Assembly: GCA_021800165.1 (NCBI GenBank)
Contig: JAJYZF010000044.1
Location: 1-33,067 of the forward strand
Origin: Planctomycetota bacterium
GTDB taxonomy: Bacteria; Planctomycetota; Phycisphaerae; WQYP01
Length of the DNA stretch: 33,067 nucleotides
Reading direction: 5' to 3'
Below, piece by piece: positions 1 through 8,060 of this stretch (the first letter of the stretch is position 1; every line of letters starts with the position of its first letter). A model generated the notes under the pieces. The model saw only the letters and a list, made by a program, of their open reading frames with translations, was not told the DNA's origin and searched no databases. The position numbers were made by a program, and so were the translations under genes.

Positions 1-58
1 TGGTCCGCATGACTCATGGCTGACAGTAGAACATATGCGGCGCGAAAGCGCAAGTTAA
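1..58 (+). CDS. Possible C-terminal end of a gene truncated by the window edge
   Basis: Frame 2 is open from the first bases to a TAA at 56-58, giving about 18 residues that end in MRRESAS. There is too little to identify a family. It could equally be chance, so this entry only flags that an upstream gene may end here. Confidence 0.2.
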   Translation, partial: GPHDSWLTVEHMRRESAS

Positions 59-400
59 GATTGGGTTAATTTTGTGGTGGTATTCTATTAACACATTCCG
101 GACATTATTGGATTGTTTCCCTGGGCGCAAGGTGCTTTTGCATGCGGCGGTGCCATGGAATTTCGCCGCACCGCTCATCGGGGTAAGTCCACGCCCAAAC
201 CGAGGCTGGCACCACAAAACGGAGATCTTTTGATTCGTCCCCGCCCTCTTGGTATGGGTGGAGGTTGCCGGTGGCGCATAATGTGGATACCTTGATGAAC
301 GGAAAATTTGCCGCTGCGGCTCGGTATTAGCAATGCCGACAGTGACGCGGAATTGATATCGGCGGATTTTATAAGACTTGGCAAAAGAGGCGGTGAAAAC
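59..400. other. Intergenic region upstream of the SDR gene
   Basis: About 340 bases without a convincing gene. Short reading frames on both strands overlap each other and have no recognisable domain. The stretch around 60-110 is AT-rich compared with the rest of the window and is the likeliest place for the promoter of the gene at 401, but I cannot place clean -35 and -10 boxes. The reading frame of the next gene is open further upstream (to 308), but that extension has no SDR-like sequence. Confidence 0.4.
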
Positions 401-1150
401 ATGAATACTTCAATAAAAGGCAAAACCGCCATTGTTACCGGCGCGAGTGCCGGGATCGGGTGGGCTATCGCAGAGGATCTCGCAGCGGCGGGAGCTAAGG
501 TGGTGGTATCAGCTCGGCGAAAAGAGAGGTTGGCATCGCTGGTGGCAAAAATTGCCGGCGGTGGCGGCACCGCCATGGCCGTGGCGGCAGATGCCGGAGA
601 CACAAAACAGACCGACGAGCTTATAAAAAAAACGCAAAACTGGGGAGGGGGTCTGGATATTGTGGTTGTGAATGCGGGGCGTGGACTCTCCGGGGGGATA
701 TTATCCAGCGATCAAGGTCAATGGGAATCCATGTACCGACTCAATGTGCTGGGTGCTGCATACCTGATGCGACGGGCGGGAGAGATACTATGCCAACAAG
801 GAAAGGGCGATATAGTGGTGCTGGGTTCGGTTTCCGGCCATCATATCTCGCCATTCAGTGGATTTTATGGTTCAAGCAAATGGGCCATTGCCGGTGCGGC
901 AGAGGCCATGCGGCGCGAGGTTTGTGGCAAGGGGGTGCGGGTAAGCATCATTAAGCCGGGGATTGTGACTAGCGAATTCCAAGCTGCTGCCGGGTACGAT
1001 GCGGAAAGTTTCGGGGCGTGGATAAAAAAGTGGGGTCAGCCGCTCGATCCGGTGGATGTGGCCAGGGCGGTGACATTTATTGTCTCGCAGCCAGGGCATG
1101 TGCATATTAATGAAATGGTCTTACGGCCTACCGGCCAAGATTACCCCTAA
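401..1150 (+). CDS. SDR family NAD(P)-dependent oxidoreductase
   Basis: A 249-residue classical short-chain dehydrogenase/reductase, the usual length for the family, expected to be a cytoplasmic NAD(P)(H)-dependent oxidoreductase. The Rossmann glycine motif TGASAGIG lies about 15 residues from the start. VVNAGRG matches the NNAG motif. The catalytic Ser is in LGSVSGH, and YGSSK provides the Tyr-x3-Lys pair; IKPG follows at the usual distance. I chose ATG 401 because the upstream in-frame part (from 308) does not look like protein and the Rossmann strand begins immediately after this ATG. A GGTG four to five bases further upstream could act as a weak ribosome site. The substrate cannot be read from sequence. 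The ABC exporter gene follows within about 75 bases on the same strand, so co-transcription is possible. Confidence 0.9.
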   Translation: MNTSIKGKTAIVTGASAGIGWAIAEDLAAAGAKVVVSARRKERLASLVAKIAGGGGTAMAVAADAGDTKQTDELIKKTQNWGGGLDIVVVNAGRGLSGGILSSDQGQWESMYRLNVLGAAYLMRRAGEILCQQGKGDIVVLGSVSGHHISPFSGFYGSSKWAIAGAAEAMRREVCGKGVRVSIIKPGIVTSEFQAAAGYDAESFGAWIKKWGQPLDPVDVARAVTFIVSQPGHVHINEMVLRPTGQDYP

Positions 1151-1223
1151 GCGGTTGGATTGAGACGCAGAATTACAGGATAGATGCGACGCCTTCTTGC
1201 AGGTGATGAATGGACGAGGTTTT

Positions 1224-3341
1224 ATGGAAGCCCTGATACGGGTGATGAAGGGAGCCTGGCCGTACCGATGGCGGGTAATTATTGGCTTGCTTTGTGCCAT
1301 GGGCGTAGGTATTTCCTACGCTTCCGGCGTGGCCACCATGTTGCCCGTGATGAAAATTTTCATCAGCGCCGAGGGAATTCATGGCTGGGTGGACCATTGG
1401 GCGGCGCAGCAGCGCTTGCATATTCGGTTTCTAAGCCTGGACGCCTCAGCCCGCAAGGACCAAATTGCGTTAATCGTTACACGCACCGACAAGGGTGTGG
1501 CACGAAGCTTGGCCGGGCTGGTGCCCGGCGATCGTATTACGCGTGTGACGTTGGTCGGGGCCGCCGGGGCCAAGACGCAGAAGAGTTCGGCCTGGAAAGG
1601 GATGGCGGCGATTCTGGCGGCCGGGCCGGCCGGCCAAAAAGCGATACTGAGCATTCAATCCACATCGCATCTAACTCCGCAATCGATCGCGGTGGTGCTG
1701 ACACCGCAGGCGTGGTGGATCGCTCAGGCCGTGCGGTTGATTAACTTATTGCCGGTGGATCCGTTTACCAGTTTGTGTTGGGTGGTCATATTTTTCATCG
1801 TGCTGTGTATTGTGGGTGGGGCGTTTCGGTATTTGCAGCAGTATCTCGCGATGACAGTGGCGGCACGCATGATCATTGACCTGCGGCGGCGGGTTTATAA
1901 CCGGGTCTTGCAGTTGCCGGCTTCCTATTTCTCTCAAAAAGGCACCAGCGATCTGATGAGCCGCCTTACTCAGGATACCAACAACTTGACCGATGGCGTG
2001 GCTTCGTTGATGGGAAAACTGGTGCTGGAGCCGGTGAAAGCGGCATTTGTGTTGGCCGTGGCCCTGTGGGTGAACTGGAAGTTGTGTGTGGCGATGGTGC
2101 TGGTGGTACCGGTGATAGGGCTTATCATCCGGCAGTTTAGCAAGCGGATGCGCCGTGCAAGTCAGCGCGGCTTGGAACGCTGGTCGGGCATGTTGGCGAT
2201 TATTCAAGAATCGCTCTCGGGCCAGCGGGTGGTGAAGGCCTATTCGGCGGAAGGCTACGAACGCCGCCGGTTCGCCCAGGCCAACCGGGCGCTGTATCAG
2301 CAGCAGCGCAAGCTCTCGCATTATGCCGCGCTTTCGCGGCCAACCATCGAAGCCATGGCCGTGGTGCTCGCCAGTGTACCAATTTTAATTTTGGCCAAGC
2401 TGGTACTACAGGATACCATCAGCAAGGAGAGTTTTTTTTTGCTGCTGGCCTGTTTTGCCGCCATTTTTGAGCCACTGCGGAAACTTTCAGACGTGAATAC
2501 CAAGCTGCAGCAGGCCAATGCTGCCGCCACAAGGATTTTTGAAATTCTCGATCTGGAACCGGAGCCTAATCATGGCCGGCAGTTGCCGGCGTTACCCCGG
2601 CATCACGAGTCGATTGAATTTTGCGATGTGAGTTTTGAATATCCCGGCCACGACAAAACCGTCCTGAGCCACATCAGCTTTCGCGTGCTTCATGGCCAGA
2701 CCACGGCGGTGGTGGGTGGGAATGGATCGGGAAAAACCACGCTCTTGTCGCTGTTGCCGCGCCTGTATATCGCCAGTCGGGGACAGGTGCTCATCGATGG
2801 GGTGGATACCGCGGGTGTGTCGTTGCGCTCGCTGCGTCAACAAATTGGAGTGGTCTCGCAGGATACCGTACTCTTTGCGGATACCATTTACAACAATATC
2901 GCCTACGGGCGCCGCCATGCCACCGCCGAGCAGATTATGGATGCGGCGCGGCGCAGCTTTGTGGACGATTTCGTCGCCACGATGCCCGACGGGTATCAGA
3001 CGATGGTGGGGCAGGATGGAGTCCGTTTGTCGGGGGGCCAGCGACAACGGTTGGCCATTGCGCGGGCCATTTTACGCGATCCGGCGATCTTGATTCTCGA
3101 TGAAGCTATGAGTCAGATCGATAACGAAAGCGAACTTAAAATAACGCTCTCCCTGCGGGATTTCATGCGTAATCGTACCACCTTTGTGATTGCCCATCGG
3201 CTGGGCACTATTACCAGCGCCGACACCATCATTTGCCTTGATGCAGGGCGCGTGGCGGGCATTGGAACGCATCAACAACTGATGGCGGTTTGTCCGGAGT
3301 ACCGGCAATTATACGAAACCCAATTCCGCGAGGTCGGCTAG
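1224..3341 (+). CDS. ABC exporter, fused membrane and ATPase domains, with a PDZ-like insert
   Basis: About 705 residues: a type-IV ABC exporter half-transporter (MsbA/lipid-exporter style) expected to work as a homodimer in the cytoplasmic membrane. The first membrane helix is at about residues 15-45. Instead of a short loop, about 130 residues then intervene before the second helix (about 180-205). The insert contains GVARSLAGLVPGDRI, which resembles a PDZ carboxylate loop and following strand, and then an AILAAGPAGQ-type segment. The ATPase domain has Walker A GGNGSGKTT (near residue 498), a Q-loop in VVSQDTVLF, signature LSGGQ, Walker B ILILDEA and switch histidine in IAHRLG. ATG 1224 is preceded by GAGG at four bases; TTG 1197 and ATG 1206 are in-frame alternatives. 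Family membership is certain; substrate (lipid, glycolipid or peptide) is unknown. Confidence 0.92.
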   Translation: MEALIRVMKGAWPYRWRVIIGLLCAMGVGISYASGVATMLPVMKIFISAEGIHGWVDHWAAQQRLHIRFLSLDASARKDQIALIVTRTDKGVARSLAGLVPGDRITRVTLVGAAGAKTQKSSAWKGMAAILAAGPAGQKAILSIQSTSHLTPQSIAVVLTPQAWWIAQAVRLINLLPVDPFTSLCWVVIFFIVLCIVGGAFRYLQQYLAMTVAARMIIDLRRRVYNRVLQLPASYFSQKGTSDLMSRLTQDTNNLTDGVASLMGKLVLEPVKAAFVLAVALWVNWKLCVAMVLVVPVIGLIIRQFSKRMRRASQRGLERWSGMLAIIQESLSGQRVVKAYSAEGYERRRFAQANRALYQQQRKLSHYAALSRPTIEAMAVVLASVPILILAKLVLQDTISKESFFLLLACFAAIFEPLRKLSDVNTKLQQANAAATRIFEILDLEPEPNHGRQLPALPRHHESIEFCDVSFEYPGHDKTVLSHISFRVLHGQTTAVVGGNGSGKTTLLSLLPRLYIASRGQVLIDGVDTAGVSLRSLRQQIGVVSQDTVLFADTIYNNIAYGRRHATAEQIMDAARRSFVDDFVATMPDGYQTMVGQDGVRLSGGQRQRLAIARAILRDPAILILDEAMSQIDNESELKITLSLRDFMRNRTTFVIAHRLGTITSADTIICLDAGRVAGIGTHQQLMAVCPEYRQLYETQFREVG

Positions 3342-3412
3342 CCGCAGCGCCATTGGAATGGGATGGCGGGGGCGGGTTTAGTGTCCAGGCCGGCCAAGAG
3401 CCGATCGGAGCG

Positions 3413-4303
3413 ATGATGGTGCATCTTCTGGAAAATGCTGTACTGGAAAAGCTTGGGGCGTTGCGCTTCACCGGGCCGCAGCGCGTAACGGGCGGACGGG
3501 TGGGAGAGCGCCGTTCCATCCTGCGCGGCGCGAGCGTGGAGATGGCCGACTTTCGGGCTTACGTACAGGGAGACGATTTCCGCTATATCGACTGGAATGC
3601 CATGGCCCGGTTTGACCAGCCTGTGGTGCGACTGTTTGTGGATCAGCGGGCGCTGCCCGTGACCATTCTCCTGGATATCAGTGCCAGCATGAATTTTGGG
3701 GATCCCAACAAGCTGGCCTTTTCGCGAGGTTTGGCTGCCGCGTTGGGGTGGATAGGTCTGGCCCGACAAGATCAAATCACCCTGTGGGCTCTCGGTGGAG
3801 GCACCGGAAACAATGGGAGAAAGGCTGGTTTTGCAACCAAGGCGGGCTTTTCGGAGATGCAAGAGTTTCTGCGCAGCCTGAAAGGCGGTGGCCGGGCGGA
3901 CTTTACAGGGCCGGCGCAGGTGCTCGGCCAGCGCGGTCCCGCCGGCGGACTCGTTGTCGTCATCAGCGATTTGCTCGATGCGGCCGATGCCGTGGACCCT
4001 TGGCGGCGATTGATGGCCCAGGGGCAGGAGGTCCGCCTGCTGCACATTCTTTGCCCGCAGGAAGTGCATCCGCAACTGAGTCAGGCGGTCCGCCTTGCAG
4101 ATGTGGAAACAGGGCGGCAGATGAGCGTACTGCCGAATCGCAACACGCTGCGGCAGTATGATCAGCGCTTGCAGAATTTTCTCTTCTCCACGCGGGAGAA
4201 GTGCCGCCTGCATCGGATTCCCTATGTGCTCTTGTCCAGCGCCGATGAACTCCAGCGGGTGCTTTTCGATGTCCTCACCGGGGCGGGAATTTTGCAGCGC
4301 TGA
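3413..4303 (+). CDS. DUF58 domain-containing protein (vWA-like)
   Basis: About 296 residues, typical for the shorter DUF58 proteins. The N-terminal part carries the family hallmark region RRSILRGASVEMADFRAY followed by DDFRYIDWNAMAR. The C-terminal part is a von Willebrand A-like fold with a MIDAS-type DISAS motif (LLDISASMNFG), and it ends in the usual DELQRVLFDVL helix. DUF58 proteins often sit beside MoxR ATPases and membrane vWA proteins; no MoxR gene is visible here, which is slightly unusual. The start is chosen at ATG 3413/3416 because GGAG precedes it. An upstream in-frame TTG at 3290 would overlap the ABC gene and its extension looks non-coding. The gene begins 72 bases after the exporter and is probably in the same transcription unit. 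Biochemical role unknown. Confidence 0.9.
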   Translation: MMVHLLENAVLEKLGALRFTGPQRVTGGRVGERRSILRGASVEMADFRAYVQGDDFRYIDWNAMARFDQPVVRLFVDQRALPVTILLDISASMNFGDPNKLAFSRGLAAALGWIGLARQDQITLWALGGGTGNNGRKAGFATKAGFSEMQEFLRSLKGGGRADFTGPAQVLGQRGPAGGLVVVISDLLDAADAVDPWRRLMAQGQEVRLLHILCPQEVHPQLSQAVRLADVETGRQMSVLPNRNTLRQYDQRLQNFLFSTREKCRLHRIPYVLLSSADELQRVLFDVLTGAGILQR

Positions 4304-4373
4304 GAATTTTTGAAAATTATTAAAATTTGTTATTGCGGCTGATAATGCGTGGTCGATAAACGCTCATAGGTGC

Positions 4374-4521
4374 GTAGGCAAGTGTGAATACGTTTTCCGG
4401 CGCGCAGCAGGGCACGCTGGAAAGCTATGACCTTGCCGCCAGGGGTGAATCGCCCGCCAAGACCGTAGGGATGAGAAGGTATACGTGAGTCGCCGGCGTC
4501 AACTGGAGCGTGGGCTGACTC
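4374..4521 (+). ncRNA. Possible structured leader RNA upstream of the small basic peptide gene
   Basis: This non-coding stretch contains nested complementary segments. An 11-pair stem with G-U pairs joins 4392-4402 to 4415-4425. It is enclosed by GGCAAG at 4378-4383 pairing with CTTGCC at 4432-4437. Further on, GAGTC at 4487-4491 can pair with GACTC at 4517-4521. The gene at 4567 follows directly. It does not match any riboswitch or small RNA family I know. It could be a leader, an independent small RNA, or chance complementarity in GC-rich DNA. Confidence 0.3.
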
Positions 4522-4552
4522 TGACCAATGTTTTCCAGGGTTTTTACAATCG

Positions 4553-4564
4553 AAAGGAGGTGAT
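4553..4564 (+). promoter_or_regulatory. Perfect Shine-Dalgarno (AAAGGAGGTGAT)
   Basis: The sequence AAAGGAGGTGAT is essentially the full complement of the 16S rRNA 3' end. It ends two bases before ATG 4567 and five before ATG 4570. It is by far the strongest ribosome-binding site in the window and is the main evidence that the very short frame behind it is translated. Confidence 0.8.
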
Positions 4565-4566
4565 AC

Positions 4567-4650
4567 ATGATGGCTGCCAAGAAATCAAAATCCAGCAAGA
4601 GTACCAAAAAATCAGCGAAAAAGAGTACCAAGAAATCCGGACGTCGCTGA
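4567..4650 (+). CDS. Small Lys/Ser-rich basic peptide (27 residues)
   Basis: A 27-codon frame beginning ATG-ATG and ending TGA. After MMAA it consists almost entirely of Lys, Ser and Thr in KKS/KSTKKS-like repeats and ends GRR. There is no acidic residue, no hydrophobic segment and no signal peptide. The composition resembles the lysine-rich tails of bacterial histone-H1-like and nucleoid proteins, so binding to nucleic acid is the natural guess, but this is inference from composition alone. Evidence for expression: a perfect ribosome-binding site, a leader with folding potential, and a rho-independent terminator about 135 bases downstream, which together make a complete stand-alone gene. It lies between a plus-strand DUF58 gene and the convergent anmK gene. 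Confidence 0.65.
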   Translation: MMAAKKSKSSKSTKKSAKKSTKKSGRR

Positions 4651-4700
4651 GGCTCCTGCGCCGTGGCAGCGGTCGGTCCGCTGCTGCGTGGACCGCGACC

Positions 4701-4729
4701 ACCACCCCAAGGCTGGTCTTGGGGATGGT
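4701..4729 (+). other. Stem-loop in the 3' region of the small peptide gene
   Basis: CCCCAAG at 4705-4711 pairs with CTTGGGG at 4718-4724 around a six-base loop. The stem extends by ACCA (4701-4704) with TGGT (4726-4729) across a one-base bulge. No T-run follows, so it is not itself a terminator. It lies between the peptide stop and the terminator at 4786-4810 and may be part of the same transcript. Confidence 0.5.
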
Positions 4730-4785
4730 TGGTTGCCCAACAAAACCTTGAGCGGATGTGGGTATTGGTGCCGATCATCCGCCGG

Positions 4786-4810
4786 AACCCGCCGGTTGCG
4801 GCGGGTTTTT
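4786..4810 (+). terminator. Rho-independent terminator
   Basis: A perfect nine-pair stem, AACCCGCCG at 4786-4794 with CGGCGGGTT at 4799-4807, has a GTTG loop and runs into five T residues (4806-4810). It is oriented for plus-strand transcripts and would end the small-peptide transcript just before the convergent anmK stop codon. Confidence 0.85.
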
Positions 4811-6000
4811 CATGCGCGGCTGAGGTTTTTTTTAAGGGTTCCGGCCGTGCTTTGCGCCACCACGCCCAAGGGCACCGGTTTGGCGGCACCTGTCACCTGC
4901 GGGAGATTGGCCGGTACACCGTCCAACGCCGCAGCTCCCAGCATCGCAAAGGCCATCGCTTCCCGGGCCTTATTGACAATTCCCAACTGATCCATAGCTA
5001 GGACGTTGCCACAGCCCAGCTTGGCTAAGTCCGCGGCCAAATAACGCATGAGTTCCCGATTGTGCAGCCCGCCCCCGCCAATGATCACCTCCTCCGGTAC
5101 GCGAGGCAGGAATCGCTGATAGGCGTCGGCAATGCTCCAAGCCGTGAGGGCGGTAAGCGTGGCGGCGAGATCACAGATTCTTTTTCCGTTGGACCGAACC
5201 AAAATTTTTTCAACAAAAGCTGTGCCGAAAACCTCCCGGCCGGTACTTTTGGGCGGCGGGAGTGAAAAGTATCGATGCGCCTGAAGCTGTGCGAAAAGTC
5301 TTTTGTCCACCCGGCCTTGTCCGGCGATCCGGCCGTTGGTATCGCATCGTTGGCGGCCGCCGCTGGCCATGGAAATAAGCGCGTCAATGGCCATATTGCC
5401 CGGACCGGTGTCAAAGGCCCGGATCGCCGAAAAGCCTTGGCCCGGCGGTAAGTAAGTGACATTGGCAATGCCGCCGATGTTTTGAATGGCTCTGGTTTTT
5501 GTGGCATCGCGCAAGAGAATCGCATCAGTCCACGGCACCAGCGGTGCCCCGTGGCCTCCGACAGCCATATCGGCGCTGCGGAAATTCCCGATGGTGGGGA
5601 TTCCGGTGAGTGTCGCGATGACGGCCACATCTCCGAGTTGCAGCGTGGAACCGGTGGGGCGGCCGGGCCGCGGGGGCAAATGGCACACTGTTTGGCCATG
5701 CGAGGCCACAGCGCTCACGCGATGTGCGGCAACGCCGGCCTGCTGGAGCGCAGAGCAAACGGCTGCGGCGAAAGTTTTGGCGGTTAAAAAATTGAGTTCG
5801 CAGATTTCCGCCGCGGAACTTGCAGCCGGGGCCATCGCCGCCAACAGGCGGCGACGAAGTTGCGGCGGCCAGTTCGCCTGGTAGTGATGCAGCAAGTTGA
5901 CCGATAAGTCAGGGGCGCGACCGCGGATTTCCACAATCGCAGCGTCAATGCTGTCCACACTGGTTCCGCTCATCAGACCGATGATGATTCTTGTTGGCAT
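4810..6000 (-). CDS. anmK: Anhydro-N-acetylmuramic acid kinase
   Basis: 396 residues, the full length of the AnmK family. The enzyme phosphorylates and opens 1,6-anhydro-N-acetylmuramic acid to MurNAc-6-phosphate during peptidoglycan recycling in the cytoplasm. The N-terminus has GLMSGTSVDSIDAA, the family signature. Later motifs are NIGGIANVTYLP, FDTGPGNMAIDALI and GGGGLHNRELMRYL, all in the expected order for the ASKHA sugar-kinase fold. ATG 6000 has GGAG at seven bases. It starts 13 bases after the YihY-family stop codon on the same strand, so the two are probably co-transcribed. No murQ or nagZ is present in this window. Confidence 0.97.
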   Translation of the reverse strand: MPTRIIIGLMSGTSVDSIDAAIVEIRGRAPDLSVNLLHHYQANWPPQLRRRLLAAMAPAASSAAEICELNFLTAKTFAAAVCSALQQAGVAAHRVSAVASHGQTVCHLPPRPGRPTGSTLQLGDVAVIATLTGIPTIGNFRSADMAVGGHGAPLVPWTDAILLRDATKTRAIQNIGGIANVTYLPPGQGFSAIRAFDTGPGNMAIDALISMASGGRQRCDTNGRIAGQGRVDKRLFAQLQAHRYFSLPPPKSTGREVFGTAFVEKILVRSNGKRICDLAATLTALTAWSIADAYQRFLPRVPEEVIIGGGGLHNRELMRYLAADLAKLGCGNVLAMDQLGIVNKAREAMAFAMLGAAALDGVPANLPQVTGAAKPVPLGVVAQSTAGTLKKNLSRA

Positions 6001-6013
6001 GAGAATGCTCCGT

Positions 6014-7408
6014 TTATGAGCCGGGGCGCACCGCAGGTGCCGCGGCCTGCCCTGCGGAGGTGGGCAGGGCTAAATCCGCCATGGTGCGGCTGGCCGTCCA
6101 TTGGTCCTGGACTTCGTGCATCTGTTGAAGCACCGGCGTGGAAAGCAGGGGATGATTGGCACCGGCGGCGCGACTCGCTTCCAGTAACGTCTGGCAACGG
6201 TGGGCCACCGCGCCGAGCAATTCGCGCAAGGTAATATTTTCGGGAGCTTTGGCCAACGCATATTGGTTTTCTTCGCCATTGAGCGCATGGACCAGGCCGG
6301 CGTGCTGCAACGCCGTGAGAAACTCTCCGGCGATATGAGGCGAAAGGTGAAGATTTTTCGCGGCAAGGTCGGGAGTCACCGTTTCCCCTTTGCGGAATTG
6401 CTGCACCAGCAGCACGGCCAGTGGCAAAACCCAGTGCGAATCAATCAGAGGGGTATCAGAGCCGCCTTGATTGAGTTTGCGTCGCAGCAGAATTTTAAAA
6501 TGTTGCTGGATATAGGCTACTTCCACCCCCAGCAGAAGAAATATCCAGGTGAGGTATATCCAGAACATAAACAGGGGAATCAGACCCAGGTTGCCATACC
6601 ATTTGCCGTAGCCGGCGACATAGCCCACATACAGACCAAAGCCCCACTTGCCCAACTCCCATAAAAGCGTGGCGGCCAGCGATCCCCAAAACGCCGCGCG
6701 CCAGGTGACGAGGGTATTGGGAATTATTTTATAAAACAGCAGAATAATAACCCATACGCTCACGTAGCTGGCCAGGAGAGTCAGCGGCTGCAGGAATATC
6801 TGCACGGTCGAAACCGCCCCGGCCAGTAAAAGGAATTTGGCCGAAAAATAAAACGACATGGCCAGACCCAATGGCCCCAGCGTCAGCACGCACCAGTACA
6901 AGGTCAGCCGGCGAGCCCAGGGGCGCGGCGTCGTGACGCGGTAAATGTGGTTGAAGGTGGATTCAATCACCCGCATCAGACTGATCGCCGCCCAGAGAAG
7001 TACAAAAAAGCCGACCGCACCCGTGCCCGGGTTCTGCAACACCACCCGCACTTTGGAAATAATGTGATTCAGGGTTTTGATGAGCAAATGGGAATTGGGG
7101 CCGGTGGCTCCACGGTTATGTATTTGGGTCAGACCAAAACGGGCAAAAAGCGCGACTTCAGCATGTTGCACATCGGCGTTGCTAAAGGCCATGGACATGA
7201 CAATCAGCCCCAGTACGATGGTGGGCAAGAGGCTGAAAAGTGTGTTGTAGGTAAGGGCTGCGGCTTGCTGAGTGGTGCGGTCTTCTCCAATGCGGTCGGA
7301 GAAAATCAAACGAATCAGGTTCAGCCGCTCCAGAAATCGGGTGCGGCGCTTGGGGGACTGTTCATTTTGGGTGGAAGTTGGCAATTCCATCGTCAGGGGG
7401 CCGGACAT
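6014..7408 (-). CDS. YihY/virulence factor BrkB family inner-membrane protein
   Basis: About 464 residues. The N-terminal half has the family's RTTQQAAALTYNTLFSLLPTIV segment, and six membrane helices follow across roughly residues 40-300. The region NTLVTWRAAFWGSLAATLLWE and FMFWIYLTWIFLLLGVEVAYI are typical YihY (UPF0761) elements. The C-terminal third is soluble and resembles the winged-helix-like extension found in longer family members. The family was once called ribonuclease BN by mistake; its function is still uncertain, probably transport or envelope related. I chose ATG 7408 because GGAG lies seven bases upstream; the frame stays open to 7462 and another ATG is at 7390. It is followed closely by anmK. 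Confidence 0.92.
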   Translation of the reverse strand: MSGPLTMELPTSTQNEQSPKRRTRFLERLNLIRLIFSDRIGEDRTTQQAAALTYNTLFSLLPTIVLGLIVMSMAFSNADVQHAEVALFARFGLTQIHNRGATGPNSHLLIKTLNHIISKVRVVLQNPGTGAVGFFVLLWAAISLMRVIESTFNHIYRVTTPRPWARRLTLYWCVLTLGPLGLAMSFYFSAKFLLLAGAVSTVQIFLQPLTLLASYVSVWVIILLFYKIIPNTLVTWRAAFWGSLAATLLWELGKWGFGLYVGYVAGYGKWYGNLGLIPLFMFWIYLTWIFLLLGVEVAYIQQHFKILLRRKLNQGGSDTPLIDSHWVLPLAVLLVQQFRKGETVTPDLAAKNLHLSPHIAGEFLTALQHAGLVHALNGEENQYALAKAPENITLRELLGAVAHRCQTLLEASRAAGANHPLLSTPVLQQMHEVQDQWTASRTMADLALPTSAGQAAAPAVRPGS

Positions 7409-7510
7409 CAGGTATCTCCAAGTGCATTCGACGCCGGTATTGTAACACGCCGCGGCGTTCACCGCAGGCGAACCCCCGGGCTGATGGATGGGTCGTTGTT
7501 GTAGGGGGCG

Positions 7511-7544
7511 ACGGAGCGGTCAGTCCCGATGGGCGGCTGTGGCC
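7511..7544 (+). repeat. 34-bp direct repeat, left copy
   Basis: This 34-base segment is identical to 8483-8516, exactly 972 bases away. The two copies bracket the minus-strand HEPN/nucleotidyltransferase pair, and each leads directly into a hairpin/purine-tail repeat. Confidence 0.85.
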
Positions 7545-7580
7545 GCGAGGAGTTAGGAGTTGGGAGTTAGGAGTCAGGAG
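7533..7580 (+). repeat. Hairpin plus purine-tail repeat, copy A
   Basis: GCGGC-TGTG-GCCGC (7533-7546) forms a perfect five-pair hairpin. It is followed by a purine-rich tail (7547-7580) made of GGAGTTA-like units with five GG or GGG runs. A second small hairpin, CGATGGG/CCCATCG (7585-7591 with 7602-7608), follows directly. Confidence 0.8.
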
Positions 7581-7646
7581 ATCCCGATGGGCGGCTCCTG
7601 CCCCATCGAGGATTTCGGCATCCATGCCTCAACGGGGGGCGGGGGG

Positions 7647-8060
7647 TTAATCAAGCGAAGCTTTCGGCAACAGTCGCCGGATTTCCTTGCGAACCCGCCG
7701 CGCGATTCGCACGGCCTCGCGGGCCTCGGCGATTGAAACCGGCTCAAAATCGCCGGGGTAGCGGGCCGACACCGCGTACGAGGTTAGCGTACGCTGCTCT
7801 CTTATCGGCCAAGCGGCAAGCACTCCGGCAGGCAACAGGCCGACGAGTTTCTCGATGTCATGGACCATGGGAAAATTGGTTCCACGGGACACCAGTGCGG
7901 CTTTCAGGTATTTCTCCACACATTGCTGCGCGTGGAACGCCACGATCTCCGTCGGGCAAGCCCGCCCCAGTCGAAGGGTGTGTGCGGCGGTTGTCAGGTC
8001 GCCCTCCGCGCGATGGATCCATTCACGCAAAATGGCGGTTAGCGCCTGGTCAGCGAGCAT
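7647..8060 (-). CDS. HEPN domain-containing protein (PF05168/COG1895 type)
   Basis: About 137 residues, all-helical. Motifs HAQQCVEKYLKAAL and MVHDIEKLVGLLP identify the HEPN branch commonly partnered with minimal nucleotidyltransferases. The RNase motif R-x4-6-H of toxic HEPN proteins is not evident, so ribonuclease activity is doubtful. ATG 8060 lies inside the end of the upstream nucleotidyltransferase gene, an 11-base overlap that indicates translational coupling; a TTG at 8096 is an alternative start. The pair is bracketed by 34-bp direct repeats. A toxin-antitoxin or nucleotide-transfer role is the family expectation, but without the catalytic motif I would not call this protein a toxin. 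Confidence 0.88.
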   Translation of the reverse strand: MLADQALTAILREWIHRAEGDLTTAAHTLRLGRACPTEIVAFHAQQCVEKYLKAALVSRGTNFPMVHDIEKLVGLLPAGVLAAWPIREQRTLTSYAVSARYPGDFEPVSIAEAREAVRIARRVRKEIRRLLPKASLD

